From Ovis canadensis (taxonomy: Eukaryota > Chordata > Mammalia > Artiodactyla > Bovidae), in assembly GCF_042477335.2 (NCBI RefSeq), contig NC_091245.1:110456501-110520500 (forward strand): 64,000 nt of DNA. The letters are read 5' to 3'. Numbering within the stretch: position 1 is the first letter of the stretch; each line of letters begins with the position of its first letter. Position numbers and translations under genes: made by a program. The notes beneath the pieces were generated by a model that did no database searches, had not been told where the DNA came from, and saw only the letters and a list, made by a program, of their open reading frames with translations. This document shows, piece by piece, positions 1 through 10,944 of this stretch.

Positions 1-1236
1 TCATTTGAAAGTGACATTTGAAAAGAAACTCATGCAAAGAGGAATGAGACCATTGAAGTGCTAGAGGGGTTGAGGGGGTTGAGGAGAACAGTATCAATTT
101 CCTGAAACCATACAGATTTTAATTTGTTTGAAGAATTTAGAGTGATAATTTGACTGTATAAGAGTGAACTGATGGAGGAAAGGTGGGAGTCAATGTTGGA
201 GAGAATGGTATGGGAGAATACTGTTGAATCTTGTAAAGTGTGACAAGGCTTTGGATTTTATGTTAACCGTAATTGTAGTATTTTATGGTTTTATTGAATG
301 GCATACCCAATTTAACTTTAAAATATGTCAATTTGGTTTTGTTATGGAAAATATATTAGAATGGAACAAGAGTAGGATCAAGGAGAGTGGGGAGAATATT
401 ATGGAATTAATTCAGTAGAGAGATATTGGAAATTTATATCAGGAGAAACACTAAAGAGAAAAAGGAAGGGAAAACAAAACAAAAGAAAAGATTTGAGGAT
501 ATATTTTGAAGGATTGACACATGATAATAATGAAGGACTAGAAGAAAATTGGAAATAAACTTTGAAATGTTCTTGCCCAAGCACAGAGAAACAAAAGCAT
601 TAAGCTTTCAGGATGGGAAAATTGAAAATTTACCTGTGAGCTTTAATAAATATTCAAAGATTGGAAAATTATAATCTTATAATTAAAGAACTCTCTTTTT
701 AACAAGTTAAGTTTTAAAATATTTTAATACACCCAGGTAGGATTGTTAAGAGGTATTTGGATATAAAAGTCTAAAGCTCAGAAAAGAGTTCTGGTTTGGA
801 GATATAAATTCAAGACTTGTTGACATCAGTAGAGATGGAATTTAAATTCTTAGGAATAACTCTGAGAATCTAAGAAGACAGGGCTACATGACAAGACCAC
901 TGATAAAGACCAATTAGAGAGTTAAGAAAATCAAGAGACATTGATAACATGGAATCTGAGAGACAAACTTTTCTTAAGAGGAACTGATTACCTGCATAAG
1001 GAGCTCGATAAGAGGAAAGGCAAGATGTACCTAATGGGTTTGGCAGTGTGGAGGTCAGTAATGACTGTGGCAAAATATTGGCTGAAAGGTCTGAACCAAA
1101 ACCAGATTGAAATGGGTTGAAAAGTGAATAGGATGTGAAGAACAAAAGATAGATTGTGCCATTCATTATATTGAGAAATGTGACTGGAAAAGAACAGAGA
1201 AATAGACCCCTAGCTGGCTGGACATATATGACCAAG
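1..1236. other. Intergenic DNA, no gene seen
   Basis: AT-rich sequence. The short ORFs on either strand (up to 121 codons) have no recognisable domain and no coding character. I see no clear repeat family. Confidence 0.6.
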
Positions 1237-1578
1237 GAAATATGTGCTGTGCTGTGCTTAGTCCCTCAGTTGTCCAATTCTTTGCAACCCCTTGAATTAT
1301 GGCCTGCCTGGCACCTCTGTCCATGGGGATTCACCAGACAAGAATACTGGAGTAGATAGCCCGTTCCCTTCTCCAGAGGATCTTCCCAACCCAGGCATTG
1401 AACCCAGTTCTCCCACATTGCAGGAGGATTCTTTACCATCTAAGCCACCAGGAGAGCTCAAGAATACTGGAGTGGGTAGCCTATCCCTTCTCCAGGGGAT
1501 CTTCCCAATCCAGGAATCGAATGAGGGTCTCCTGCATTGCAGGCAGATTCTCTACCAGCTGAGCTACTAGGGAAGCCT
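1237..1578 (-). repeat. Bov-A/Bov-tA SINE, duplicated body
   Basis: Reads as the reverse complement of the ruminant Bov-A body. The phrases for 'aagaatactggagt...ccttctccag' and 'gcaggcagattct...ctaccagctgagc' occur twice, so the second half of the SINE is repeated. It ends in the usual 'agggaagcc' head at 1570-1578. Confidence 0.85.
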
Positions 1579-1834
1579 GAAGGAAATGTGTAGGCTTGTT
1601 TTTAAGAATGGAGATACTAAAGTATTCTTAAATGCAGAAAGCACTGTTCAAGTAAATAGTAAAAGCATAAAGATGTAAGAAATAAAGAAAACATAAAGAA
1701 GTAAAGCCTTTGAGAATGTAAGAGGAAATGGGATTCATTGCATATGTGATGATAGGAAGATTATTACAGGCTAGGACAAAGATAAATAGAATTTTTTGAG
1801 AACAACATTGTGGAGGAAAGACCTTGGTAGAATG

Positions 1835-2788
1835 TCAGTGCTGGGTGGGACTAGCTCTCTCTCCCTTCCGGAAGATGGTTCTCTTAATGGCCTTAATGAG
1901 TTCCTTGTTGCGAAGACTGTAGATAATTGGGTTGACTAGTGGTGTTAGTACAGAGTAGACTACAGCAAGCGTCCGATCAAGGGTCAATGAATAGCTCTCC
2001 TTCAGCCGCACATACATGAAGATGATGCTCCCAAAGAAGATGAGGACCACAATAAGATGGGAAGCACATGTAGAGAAGGCCTTCTTTCTTCCTGCGATCG
2101 TTTTTATCTGCAGCACAGTCCCAATGATTCTTCCATAAGACACCATAATAAAGAGGAAGGTGATAAGGATGATGAAGGCATTGATGGCAAAGTCCACCAG
2201 GACATTAGTGGATGTGTCCTTGCAGGCCAGGCTCAGAAGAGGTGGAAAGTCACAGAAGATGTGCTGAATTTCATTGTAGCCACAAAAAGGGAGCTTGGAG
2301 ACCAGGATGACTTCAGATATGGGACATAGAAAGCCACAGGTCCAACAACCAGCAGCCATCTTGGCACAGAGCATGGGGGTCATAACTGCAGGATAGTGGA
2401 GGGGCCGGCAAATGGCCAGGTATCGGTCATAGGCCATTGCTGTAAGAAGGTAGCATTCAGAGGCCCCTAGGGAGTGGAAGAAGTAGGTCTGAAGGAGGCA
2501 TCCTGAAAAAGAAATGGTCTTCTTATCACTGAGAAGATTAGCTAGCATCTTGGGGATAGTGGTGGCTGTATACCACAGCTCCAAGAAGGAAAGAATACTG
2601 ACAAAGTGGTACATGGGTGTGTGTAGGGCTGCATCCAGTCGTATGACTAGGAAGATGAGCATGTTGCCGCAGATAGTGAACAGGTATGCCAACAGCAGCA
2701 GGACAAAAATCCAGCCCCTGATATGTCCCACCCTGGGGAAACCAAGGAGCACAAATTCAGACAGGCTTGAATGGTTGTGTGGCTCCAT
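1835..2788 (-). CDS. OR6N2: Olfactory receptor OR6N2, intact
   Basis: Class II odorant-binding GPCR of the olfactory sensory neuron cilium, expected to signal through Golf and adenylyl cyclase. The protein is 317 aa, the length I recall for human OR6N2, and it matches that protein along its length. Visible landmarks are an N-glycosylation sequon at N5, GN at 41-42 (TM1), PMY at 58-60 (TM2), [10 protein letters not shown] at 118-127 (end of TM3), SY at 217-218 (TM5), KAFSTC at 236-241 (TM6) and PLVNPIIY at 283-290 (TM7). The extracellular cysteines C97, C169, C179 and C189 are present. The open frame extends 19 codons upstream but has no ATG there; that stretch is the pyrimidine tract of a splice acceptor, so the first ATG (2786-2788) is the start. 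In human this gene lies in the 1q23 OR cluster (established knowledge). No frameshift or internal stop. Confidence 0.93.
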   Translation of the reverse strand: MEPHNHSSLSEFVLLGFPRVGHIRGWIFVLLLLAYLFTICGNMLIFLVIRLDAALHTPMYHFVSILSFLELWYTATTIPKMLANLLSDKKTISFSGCLLQTYFFHSLGASECYLLTAMAYDRYLAICRPLHYPAVMTPMLCAKMAAGCWTCGFLCPISEVILVSKLPFCGYNEIQHIFCDFPPLLSLACKDTSTNVLVDFAINAFIILITFLFIMVSYGRIIGTVLQIKTIAGRKKAFSTCASHLIVVLIFFGSIIFMYVRLKESYSLTLDRTLAVVYSVLTPLVNPIIYSLRNKELIKAIKRTIFRKGERASPTQH

Positions 2789-2794
2789 GAGAGG

Positions 2795-2818
2795 CTGAGG
2801 TGAGGAAGGAAAGAAGAA
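2795..2818 (-). promoter_or_regulatory. Predicted 3' splice acceptor of the OR6N2 coding exon
   Basis: On the minus strand a C/T-rich tract ends in 'cacctcag' (AG at 2795-2796), 6 nt before the ATG. OR genes usually carry untranslated 5' exons spliced to one coding exon, so this fits. It also argues against starting the protein further upstream. Confidence 0.6.
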
Positions 2819-2934
2819 ATTAAATTGAAGTAATGCAAAATTCAACTCAAAATTTTCTCTTTACTGTTTAGTTGTTTTTTTTTTTTTTAATTTAAAGGCA
2901 GAACTTTTATTACTACTACCACTGCTATTGCTAT

Positions 2935-3722
2935 TTGCAGATGACACCACCCTTATGGCAGAAAGTGAAGAGGAGCTAAAAGGCCTCTTGATGAAAGTTA
3001 AAGAAGAGAGTGAAAAAGTTGGCTTAAAGCTCAGCATTCAGAAAACGAAGATCATGGCATCTGGTCCCATCACTTCATGGGAAATAGATGTGGAAACAGT
3101 GTCAGACTTTATTTTGGGGGGCTTCAAAATCACTGCAGATGGTGACTGCTGTGATGAAATTAAAAGACGCTTACTCCTTGGAAGAAAAGTTATGACCAAC
3201 CTAGATAGCCTATTCAAAAGCAGAAACATTACTTTGCCGACTAAGGTCCATCTAGTCAAGGCTATGGTTTTTCCTGTGGTCATATATGGATGTGAGAGTT
3301 GGACTGTGAAGAAGGCTGAGCACCGAAGAATTGATGCTTTTGAACTGTGGTGTTGGAGAAGACTCTTGAGAGTCCCTTGGACTGCAAGGAGATCCAACCA
3401 GTCCATTCTAAAGGAGATCAACCCTGGAATTTCTTTGGAAGGAATGATGCTAAAGCTGAAACTCCAATACTTTGGCCACCTCATGCGAAAAGTTGACTCA
3501 TTGGAAAAGACTCTCATGCTGGGAGGGATTGGGGGCAGTAGGAGAAGGGGACGACAGAGGATGAGATGGCTGGATGGCATCACTGACTTGATGGACATGA
3601 GTCTGAGTGAACTCCAGGAGATGGTGATGGACAGAGAGGCTTGGCATGCTGCGATTCATGGGGTCGCAAAGAGTTGGACACGACTGAGCGACTGAACTGA
3701 ACTGAACTTGACTGAACTGAAA
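2935..3722 (+). mobile_element. BovB LINE, 5'-truncated 3' part
   Basis: One open frame of about 250 codons covers the C-terminal part of the BovB ORF, from the RT catalytic segment (FADDT at the left edge) through the '[11 protein letters not shown]' and '[21 protein letters not shown]' region. It stops at 3693-3695 and is followed by the BovB 'actgaactgaa' tail repeats. The upstream RT and the endonuclease are missing, so it cannot move by itself. Confidence 0.92.
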
Positions 3723-3890
3723 AATAACAATAACTAACTTTCGTTAGCACTCACTGTGCACTGAGCATTTTACAAGTGCTTTGCATTCAATATTTTACTT
3801 AATTTTCACACATCCAATCAGATAAGTACCATTGCTATACATGTTTTACCAATGGTAAAATTTAAGAGAAAATAGTGAGATTATGAAGAT
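3723..3890 (+). repeat. MIR SINE relic
   Basis: Resembles the MIR core: 'ttagcactcactgtgcactgagcat', then 'tttacaagtgctttgcat' and 'taagtaccattgctatac...ttttaccaatggtaaaat'. An old mammal-wide SINE next to the BovB tail. Confidence 0.65.
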
Positions 3891-4046
3891 TTTCTATTTC
3901 ATATAGATACCATGGTACAGAAACAGAATTTCACCTTATGCATGCTACCTCCATGTTATTTACCTCTATGCTATGTGACCTTCCCCAAGCATTCTGTTCC
4001 CCTAACCTGGTTCATAGTTTTTCCTTCAGTCAGGTCTCCAAAGGTT

Positions 4047-4640
4047 TGAGACAGGAGGTAGATGCACTCTCCCCATCCCCACCCCCACAGGGTAAAGTAA
4101 CTAGACATTCATTCCCTGTGGACTGAAACTCCAAGATGAGACCAGCAGAACAATTAAGAGAGGAGGCTGGCCCCTGCCCAGACCACATATTTCTCATTCT
4201 CAAAGTCAGGAGACCTCCCGAACCACACATGAAATCCACCTTGGCTAAGAGATGTGTGTGCACACATGGGACAATCCTGAAATATACTAAATATGAACAG
4301 TGAGCCAGAAAAATCAAAATGATTGGCCAAAGAAAACCTGGAAAATAAAACTAATTCAAACTGCCACAAGAGTGTGACTCAGGGACTCTCTGAGTCTGCC
4401 CTTTTGTCTATCTACACATATTGTATTATTTTCCTCCTAGAAAATACTTTACGTGTTTCACTACTTTTCATCTTTGTGGGAATTCTTTTCTGCAAAGCTG
4501 AAGGGCCTTTGTCACTGATCACTGGTCTAATGGCTAGGATATGGTGTTTTCACTGCCATGACCCAGCCTCAACCTCTGGCCAGGAACCTAAGCCCTGTTT
4601 CAAGCTGTTGCAGGCCGAGGCCACTCGAGTTCAGGGTGAA
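4047..4640 (+). mobile_element. Old solo LTR with tRNA-Glu-like 3' segment
   Basis: Aligns through most of its length with the interrupted copy at 33833-34114 plus 40609-40980, so it belongs to the same dispersed family. The sibling has an AATAAA at about 40772, as expected for an LTR R region; here it is mutated to 'agaaaatac'. The 3' part (about 4521-4590) resembles a whole tRNA-Glu sequence. No internal retroviral sequence is attached. Boundaries are approximate. Confidence 0.6.
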
Positions 4641-5548
4641 TTTTGTTGATGAGATTAATGCAGTGACAAGCCTTTTCTAATTGTTCAGCTCACCGCTCTA
4701 AAACTTTATGTATCCGGCATAAGGAATACAGAACGAAACAAGCTATAATCCTTGTGTCCAGAAATCTTGCATCCTCCTGGGGAAGAGGACAAAGCAGTCA
4801 TCTTGATACAGCCTGTGAAGTACAGAACACTACAGAGTGCTAAGGCAGGGGCCCATTTCTCAGACCAGGAAGACTGAGAAAGGCTTCTCAGAGGAGGAAG
4901 CCTTTGAATAGAATTTTCCAGGAAGAGTAGGAGTTACCTGGAAGAGGAAAAAAAACATTTCAGACAAAAAGCACACACGCAGATGATGAACAGAAAGCAG
5001 CCTGATTTAGGGAAACACATGCTTGCCGGTACGATGGGGCAACTGGGAAAGCTCACCGAATGATTTAGGATCTTACCCCAAAAGGTCGGGGGTGCCATTG
5101 AAGAATATTAGATCAGTAAATGACATAATCATATGCAGAATTTGAAAACATCACTGATATTTGACTACTTTAACCAAGCTCAGAGATGAAGGTGTGAATT
5201 TGCCTGTGGGTATCACTGATGGAAAGATCAGTGGAGTGTTAACACATCTGGTAAGAGAATGAAGGCTAAAAAATAAACATGATAAAGTGGCAGTTAGTAT
5301 AAATCCTACATTTTCAGAAAAACAGAAATAGGTGAGAAATATATATCTGGCTTAATGATATTTCATAGGAACAAATATCAGACATTCTTATTCTCAAGAC
5401 CAAAGTGAAGCAGATTCAAAAAGAAAAAGAAAGGAAAAGAAAAGAAACCATCATAACTAAAAACAAACAAACAAAAAACCCCACAAGTAATGTGACTTTA
5501 AATGCATAAAAATGATAACCAATGTCAGTCACATCACATTTACAGAGG
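4641..5548. other. Intergenic DNA, no gene seen
   Basis: Unique-looking sequence with an A-rich stretch near 5420-5480. No convincing ORF or repeat family recognised. Confidence 0.5.
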
Positions 5549-5815
5549 GCTGTCCAATGGCACCTCACTCCAGTACTCTTGCCTAGAAAATCTGATGGAT
5601 GGAGGAGCCTGGAAGGCTGCAGTCCTTGAGGGTTGGACAGGACTGAGCGACTTCACTTTCACTTTCCACTTTCATGCATTGGAAAAGGAAATGGCAACCC
5701 ACTCCAGTGTTCTTGCCTGGAGAATCTCAAGAAAGGGAGAGCCTGGTAGGAGGCCATCTATGGGGTCGCACAGAGTCAGACACGACTGAAACGACTTAGC
5801 AGTAGCAGCAGCAGT
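5549..5815 (+). repeat. BOV-A2 SINE
   Basis: Two Bov-A monomers in tandem ('cactccagtactcttgcct' and 'cactccagtgttcttgcct') joined by the 'ttcactttcactttccac' linker. It ends in a 'gcagtagcagcagcag' tail. Confidence 0.9.
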
Positions 5816-6189
5816 CCATATTATAGTCCCCAAACTGACAAACTGCAGTCTCTTCCTATTTTTGTAGTCCTAATATTTGTCATAACTTATTAAAGGTATT
5901 CAGTAAAAGCTAATTGCTTAATCAAACAAATAAATGTGGAAATTATTTAAAAATTAGTAGATTCCCCTCCCAATAGTTTCCCTTCAACTCATACCTCATA
6001 CCTTAAATTTAAACATTGTTCCCAAACCCAAAATACCCTGCAGAGGAAATCAAATTCTGGGCTTGATATTTGTAAATCCTAAAATGACTCAAAGTAATTA
6101 GTGTTTAAGACATCCTCTTGAATCTATTCTAATTCTAAAGGTATTATATATTAACCTCTCTAATTGCAAGAGACAAATATGCTAAAACA

Positions 6190-6520
6190 GAAATCTTTGC
6201 CTGATCACAACCTGGCACCTTTGTTCCTCTGCACCATTTGCTTCTGGTTTACCTCTCAGCCCATTTTTTCCATCTGGTAACTTGCTTCTCATCCTTTACA
6301 ATGAGGTCAAATGTCAACTCGTTAGTGACACCTTTTCTGAATCCCCCAGAAAATGTGTATTCCTTCTTCAAAGTCCTCAAATGTTTGCAGAGTCCACTTA
6401 ACACATTGCATTAACTTTATAATGTCTGTATTCCTCATAAACTGTAAGATCTTTGAGAGCAAATGTGATACCTTATTAACTATTGTATATCCCCCACCAG
6501 TGCCTAGAACAATGAGGATA
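6190..6520 (-). repeat. L2 LINE 3' end relic
   Basis: Resembles reversed L2 3' UTR: 'acaccttttctgaatccccca', 'aaactgtaagatctttgagagcaaa', 'cccaccagtgcctagaaca'. The flanks show no coding sequence. Confidence 0.6.
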
Positions 6521-6773
6521 GAAGTTGTCAGCTCATTGTTTCTTGATCATACTTGAATTTTTTGTAGATAAATTTGTTTTTCTATTGCATTTGAACACAT
6601 CCTTCTTGTTCTTTTGGTGTCTTAAGTTTAATATGCCTACTAAACTTAGCAGCTCGTTTTGTCTTGCCTTCTTTCCCCTAATTCTGTCGAAAACCATTAC
6701 TCTGACCCACCCAGAAAAGTTAAATCCAAGAAATATTTTGATCATTTTTTGTGTATAGGTAAGGATTATTGAG

Positions 6774-7072
6774 GGGCTTCTCTGGTGGCTCAGGTGGCAA
6801 AGAACCTGCCTGCCAGTGCAGAAGATTCAAGAGACACAGTTTCAGTCACCTGGAGACTCCCATGGATTCTCTAGGGAAGAATTGTAGGAGGGCTTGGAGT
6901 TTGAGTTTTACCTGCTAGAAGACAGACGTGGTTTCTATCCAAGTGCCCTCCTAGGAACCTAGCCTAAGCCTGATTCTCATCTGTATCTGGGGCTGTATCC
7001 CCCTTGCCTGTGTCCCTCGTGGCCTGAGACAGTCTATGGGGTTGCTAAGTGGCAGACATGACTGAGTGAGCA
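6774..7072 (+). repeat. Bov-tA SINE split by an unidentified insert
   Basis: The left part (6774-6880, 'cttctctggtggctcaggtggcaaagaacctgcctg') and right part (about 7031-7072, 'tctatggggttgctaag...') form one Bov-tA. The middle, about 6881-7030, is foreign and matches in reverse the segment at 7849-7975. The insert replaces about 20 bases of the SINE, so it is not a clean insertion. Confidence 0.65.
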
Positions 7073-8427
7073 CATTATTGATGATATTGATGAATGAGAG
7101 TTATTCATGATATTTTATCTTTCTACAAATTAGCTTTGTTTCAACAAAGCTAACTGTATGTGTAGGTTGAGTAAGTTCTTACAAACATTGAATAATTTCA
7201 GTAGGACTCTGAAGACCTCTAGATCTTAACACTGGTTCATCATCAAGTGTCTTTAACATCCCCAGTGAGAGAGCTATGTACAGCCCTCTCCACATGAAAT
7301 GTTTTCAAATACAGCTAGCTGCTCCTGAGATGATACAATATCTCATTAGACCTTCTTAGTTACAGTACCTATGTCATGAATGATTTTCTCAGAAACCTCT
7401 ACTCTCTGCCATCTTTGCCAGAATGTAGCCAGTCTACAGCAGTATACAGGGAAACTTCTTGTCTCTCAAAATAGCCATTAGCCAATCTCTTGGCTGTAGA
7501 GTGAAATTAAGTATCAAAGAGGACAGTGGATAAGGTAACCTGTAAAGTTTCCTCTAAATTAGAAACTCTGATTCTCAGAATTGGACATCTCAAGTCCCCA
7601 CCATTTAAGTCATCTTTCTGCCAACCCAACTCTCTAACTTCAAAATATTATGTTTTCAAATCCTTTATTAGAGGTCCCCCCTTTCAGATCCTCAGATCAC
7701 CTACCAGCCACTGAACATCATTTGGTATCTTCCTTTGTCTCTCTCGCTTTGCTCAGGTATATGTGGGAGATAGAGACTGTACCTAGAAGCCTTTTCTCCT
7801 CTTTAAGAAATTCCATCCCCATGGGGCAGAGTCCCCAGAGCTAACCTTGACTGTCTCAGGCCACGAGGGACACAGGCAAGGGGGACACCTTCAGCCTCAG
7901 ATGCAGATGAAAATCAGGCTTAGGCGAGGTTCCCGGGAAAGCATTTAGATAGAGGCCACGTCTATCTTTTACCAGGTGGACTCAGAGAAGCCTTTCCCCA
8001 AATGCTTGCCATCTTTTCACCAGTTCTTCAACTCCTATTCCTCTCCCCATTGCTAGTGACTTCTCAACAGACTCTTGAACTCTGGCTCTGCAGAAATGAC
8101 CCCCAACCTTACAATTCTTCCCATAAACATACATTCATATTTCCTTGTCTTGCCTCACAAGTCCAAAAAGACTTTGTATATCCTCTCATCTTTTCAAATA
8201 ATGAGTTTTCCTAATTATTTTCCCAATCCAGCCTAACATTGTTCATTCTTTGAGAAAACTTTCTGATAGGAGTGGTTGTTCTGGAAATTTAAAAAAAAAA
8301 AAGCTTAGAGCCTCAGAAACCTAAATTTCAGTCTGGCTCTCATAAAATACCCATTTAATGATCATTTGCTAAGTATGTTGTTCTAAGTAGAATGTATGTA
8401 TCAACTGATATGATAGTTGCAATTTCT
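7073..8427. other. Intergenic DNA around the inverted repeat
   Basis: Apart from the repeat at 7849-7975 I recognise no gene or repeat. The 62-70 codon ORFs have no domains. Confidence 0.45.
7849..7975 (-). repeat. Inverted partner of the 6.9-7.0 kb insert
   Basis: Reverse-complement match to about 6918-7034. The stretch 7849-7884 appears exact and the rest diverges by about 10-20 percent by eye. The family is not recognised. Confidence 0.65.
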
Positions 8428-8717
8428 CTATGAGGTTGCTGCTGCTAAGTCGCTTCAGTCGTGTCAACTCTGTGCAACCCCATAGATGGCAGCCCATCAG
8501 GCACCCCTGTCCTTGGGATTCTCCAGGCAAGAACACTGGAGTGGGTTGCCATTTCCTTCTCTAATGCATGAAAGTGAAAAGTGAAAGTGAAGTTGCTCAG
8601 TTGTGTCTGACTCTTAGCGACCCCATGGACTGCAGCCCACCAGGCTCCTCCATCCACGGGATTCTCCAGGCAAGAGTACTGGAGTGGGGTGCCATTGCCT
8701 TCTCTGCTATGAGGTTG
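8428..8717 (-). repeat. BOV-A2 SINE with 11-bp target duplication
   Basis: A BOV-A2 dimer in reverse orientation (8439-8706), flanked by identical 'ctatgaggttg' at 8428-8438 and 8707-8717. The right flank reads on as MIR, so the SINE inserted into an old MIR. Confidence 0.9.
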
Positions 8718-8890
8718 GTACAACTGTTATTCTCATGTTAAACTCTCTGAAGCACAGAGAGTTTAAAAATATATCCAAGATCACACAGCTAGTACAAATC
8801 CTTGTCAGGATTATGAAGCAAAGTGTGCTGACCCCAGAACCTGTGCTCATCACTTCTAAGCTCACTGCCTTCAGTGGTTGATGGAATAAC
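8718..8890 (+). repeat. MIR SINE relic interrupted by BOV-A2
   Basis: The 'ccaagatcacacagctagtac' and 'aacctgtgctcatcacttctaagctcactgcctt' phrases match the MIR 3' half. The left half lies before 8428. Confidence 0.6.
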
Positions 8891-9640
8891 CAAGGGCACA
8901 TAGTCACCTGGCCACCACTCATTATCTATGTGCCCTGAAGCAGTCATTCATCTCTGTGAATCTATATTGTCTCATGTATAAATCTGTGTTGTGAGGGTTA
9001 TGTGAAAATTAATAGGAAAAGTAACTATATTGGTTCTAAAATGTGTCCGCACATATTTCTGTTTCACTTAGTAGATGTAGAGTAGATATTTTTTCATTAA
9101 ATTCCTCCAAATAACTGTGAAGGCATCTAAATTACTTAACCACTCATAACCTATTTTCTTCACCTTTAAAGTGTGTATATTTAGGTTGCTTTTAGAATTA
9201 GAGCACACAGCAATGCCTTCCACACAGTGGACAAGAACACACCTTAGAGTTTAACAAAATTTAACTTATTGCAATGAGAGAGAGTGCACATCATATGGAC
9301 TGTGGAGCATTTCAGTAAAGGGTTGTTAGAAAAGAATTTATTTTAGTGGTATGGTTTCATGTTAGGTGATTCAAGGCAAGGTCCAAAGAAGCAGGAATGG
9401 ATCTGAATTGGATCCTGTCAGTTACTGGAGATAATTCTGTGACTGAGTATCTTAATAACTTTAATTAGAAGGTAAACTAAACTTGCAGTTGATAAGCAGT
9501 AGTCAGTGCTAGTGACTCAACAGTCTCACCTCCTGAAAAGAGCAACGAGGCCACCAAGATTTCACACAAAAATAGAAATCACCTAAATCTATTATGTTTT
9601 TTAATCACACTTCCCTCTACTTGGGACAGTCCTAGAAAAG
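8891..9640. other. Intergenic DNA, no gene seen
   Basis: No ORF above 60 codons and no recognised repeat family. Confidence 0.45.
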
Positions 9641-10375
9641 AATTCTGTTACTGTATCCCTCTACCCTGACCCCTTTCACCAATGTAATACCACCTCATTC
9701 TTACAGTAACATCTCTTCCTCAAAGAAGTCTGATCTGATCACACTATATAAATACCCTATCTATATATATGCCCTCTCTTTCAGTGCTTTTTCTGTCCAT
9801 TGCATCCTAGCCATTCCTTTCACAGAACAAATTTTAATTACTTATTCATATGTTTATTTCTTTATCAATATATGATAAAGCTGGTGAAGAGAAAGGCCAA
9901 CTGTGCTTAATACGTCATTCAGTGCCAAGTATTTTTTCTTGCACAAAGTAGATATTCAAGAACTATACACTGAATGAATAAATAAGAAAAGGCTTTTCTG
10001 ATACCCTCTATCACACCCATAAACATACACAATATTTATAACCAAGATAGGCCAGATTCTCGTATTAGATGCTTGCAGAAAACTATAAATTTCTACATTC
10101 CTCCCATTTCTAATAATTTATTATCTATTTCCAAATTGAATGTAAGCTTCATGAAGGTAGAGATGTTTTTTGCTCTGTATTTGTCCATTCAATGCTATAT
10201 TTGGGGTTTTTGGGGAGCCATGCCATTCAGCTTGTGGAATCCCAGTTCTCTGACAAGGGATTGAATGCAGGCCAGGCAGTGAAAGCCAGGAATCCTAATC
10301 ACTAGGTCACCAGGAAACTCTCATTCAATGCTATATTTTTTATTGCCTAATATAGTGTCTGGATTAGAAAAAATA
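9641..10375 (-). repeat. L2 LINE 3' relics
   Basis: Reversed L2-like phrases ('cattcctttcacagaacaaa', 'aatgtaagcttcatgaaggtagagatg', 'tgcctaatatagtgtctgga') run through this stretch. It is broken by a CHR-type SINE at 10203-10321. Confidence 0.5.
10186..10338 (-). repeat. CHR-type tRNA-Glu SINE with 17-bp target duplication
   Basis: The body 10203-10321 reads in reverse as a CHR SINE ('cttgtggaatcccagttctctgac...cagtgaaagccaggaatcctaatcactag'). It is bounded by 'cattcaatgctatattt' at 10186-10202 and again at 10322-10338, a perfect target-site duplication inside the L2 relic. Confidence 0.85.
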
Positions 10376-10636
10376 TTTAGTATAATTTTAAAACTGGATA
10401 TAAAAATTTTCCTGCCAATATTTGTTTGGGAAGTTTTATTATGGTTGTGGTACTTTTTTGTTTGTTTGTTTTGAAAACCAAGCACAAGGCCCTTTCTTAA
10501 CTACATTAAAGTTTATCTTATGAAATTCAATCAATTTTCTAAGAGCTTTCAGATACTTTTAGATTTTGATTCTGCCAGTTGCCCTTTTGTGTATTCCTTC
10601 CAACTTTACCCACAAATCTGACAAGTGTATAATTTA

Positions 10637-10840
10637 GATTCTCTGATGGTTCACTGGGTAAAGAATCTGCCTGCAATGCAGGAGACACAGGAGACATTGG
10701 TTTGATCCCTTGGTCAGAAAGATCACCTGGAGGAGGAGATGGAAACCCACTCCAGTATTCTTGCCTGGAGAATTTCATGGACAGAGGAGCCTGGCGGGCT
10801 ATAGTCCACGGGATCAGAAAATCAAACGCAATTAAGCACA
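10637..10840 (+). repeat. Bov-tA SINE
   Basis: Typical 'aagaatctgcctgcaatgcaggag' and 'ccactccagtattcttgcctggagaa' phrases, followed by 'gacagaggagcctggcgggct'. Confidence 0.9.
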
Positions 10841-10944
10841 CCAGGTTATTAGTGAAACTTTTGAGTGCCACTGCTGATTGAGTAGAGACTGCTGTGAGAG
10901 ACCCCAGATCCTTTTTATGAAAGTCATTTTGAAATAAACATTTC

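Noticed and set aside
2057-2798. Plus-strand ORFs of 90 and 94 codons at OR6N2
   Set aside because: Antisense shadows of the OR coding frame; the same kind of shadows occur over the other two ORs.
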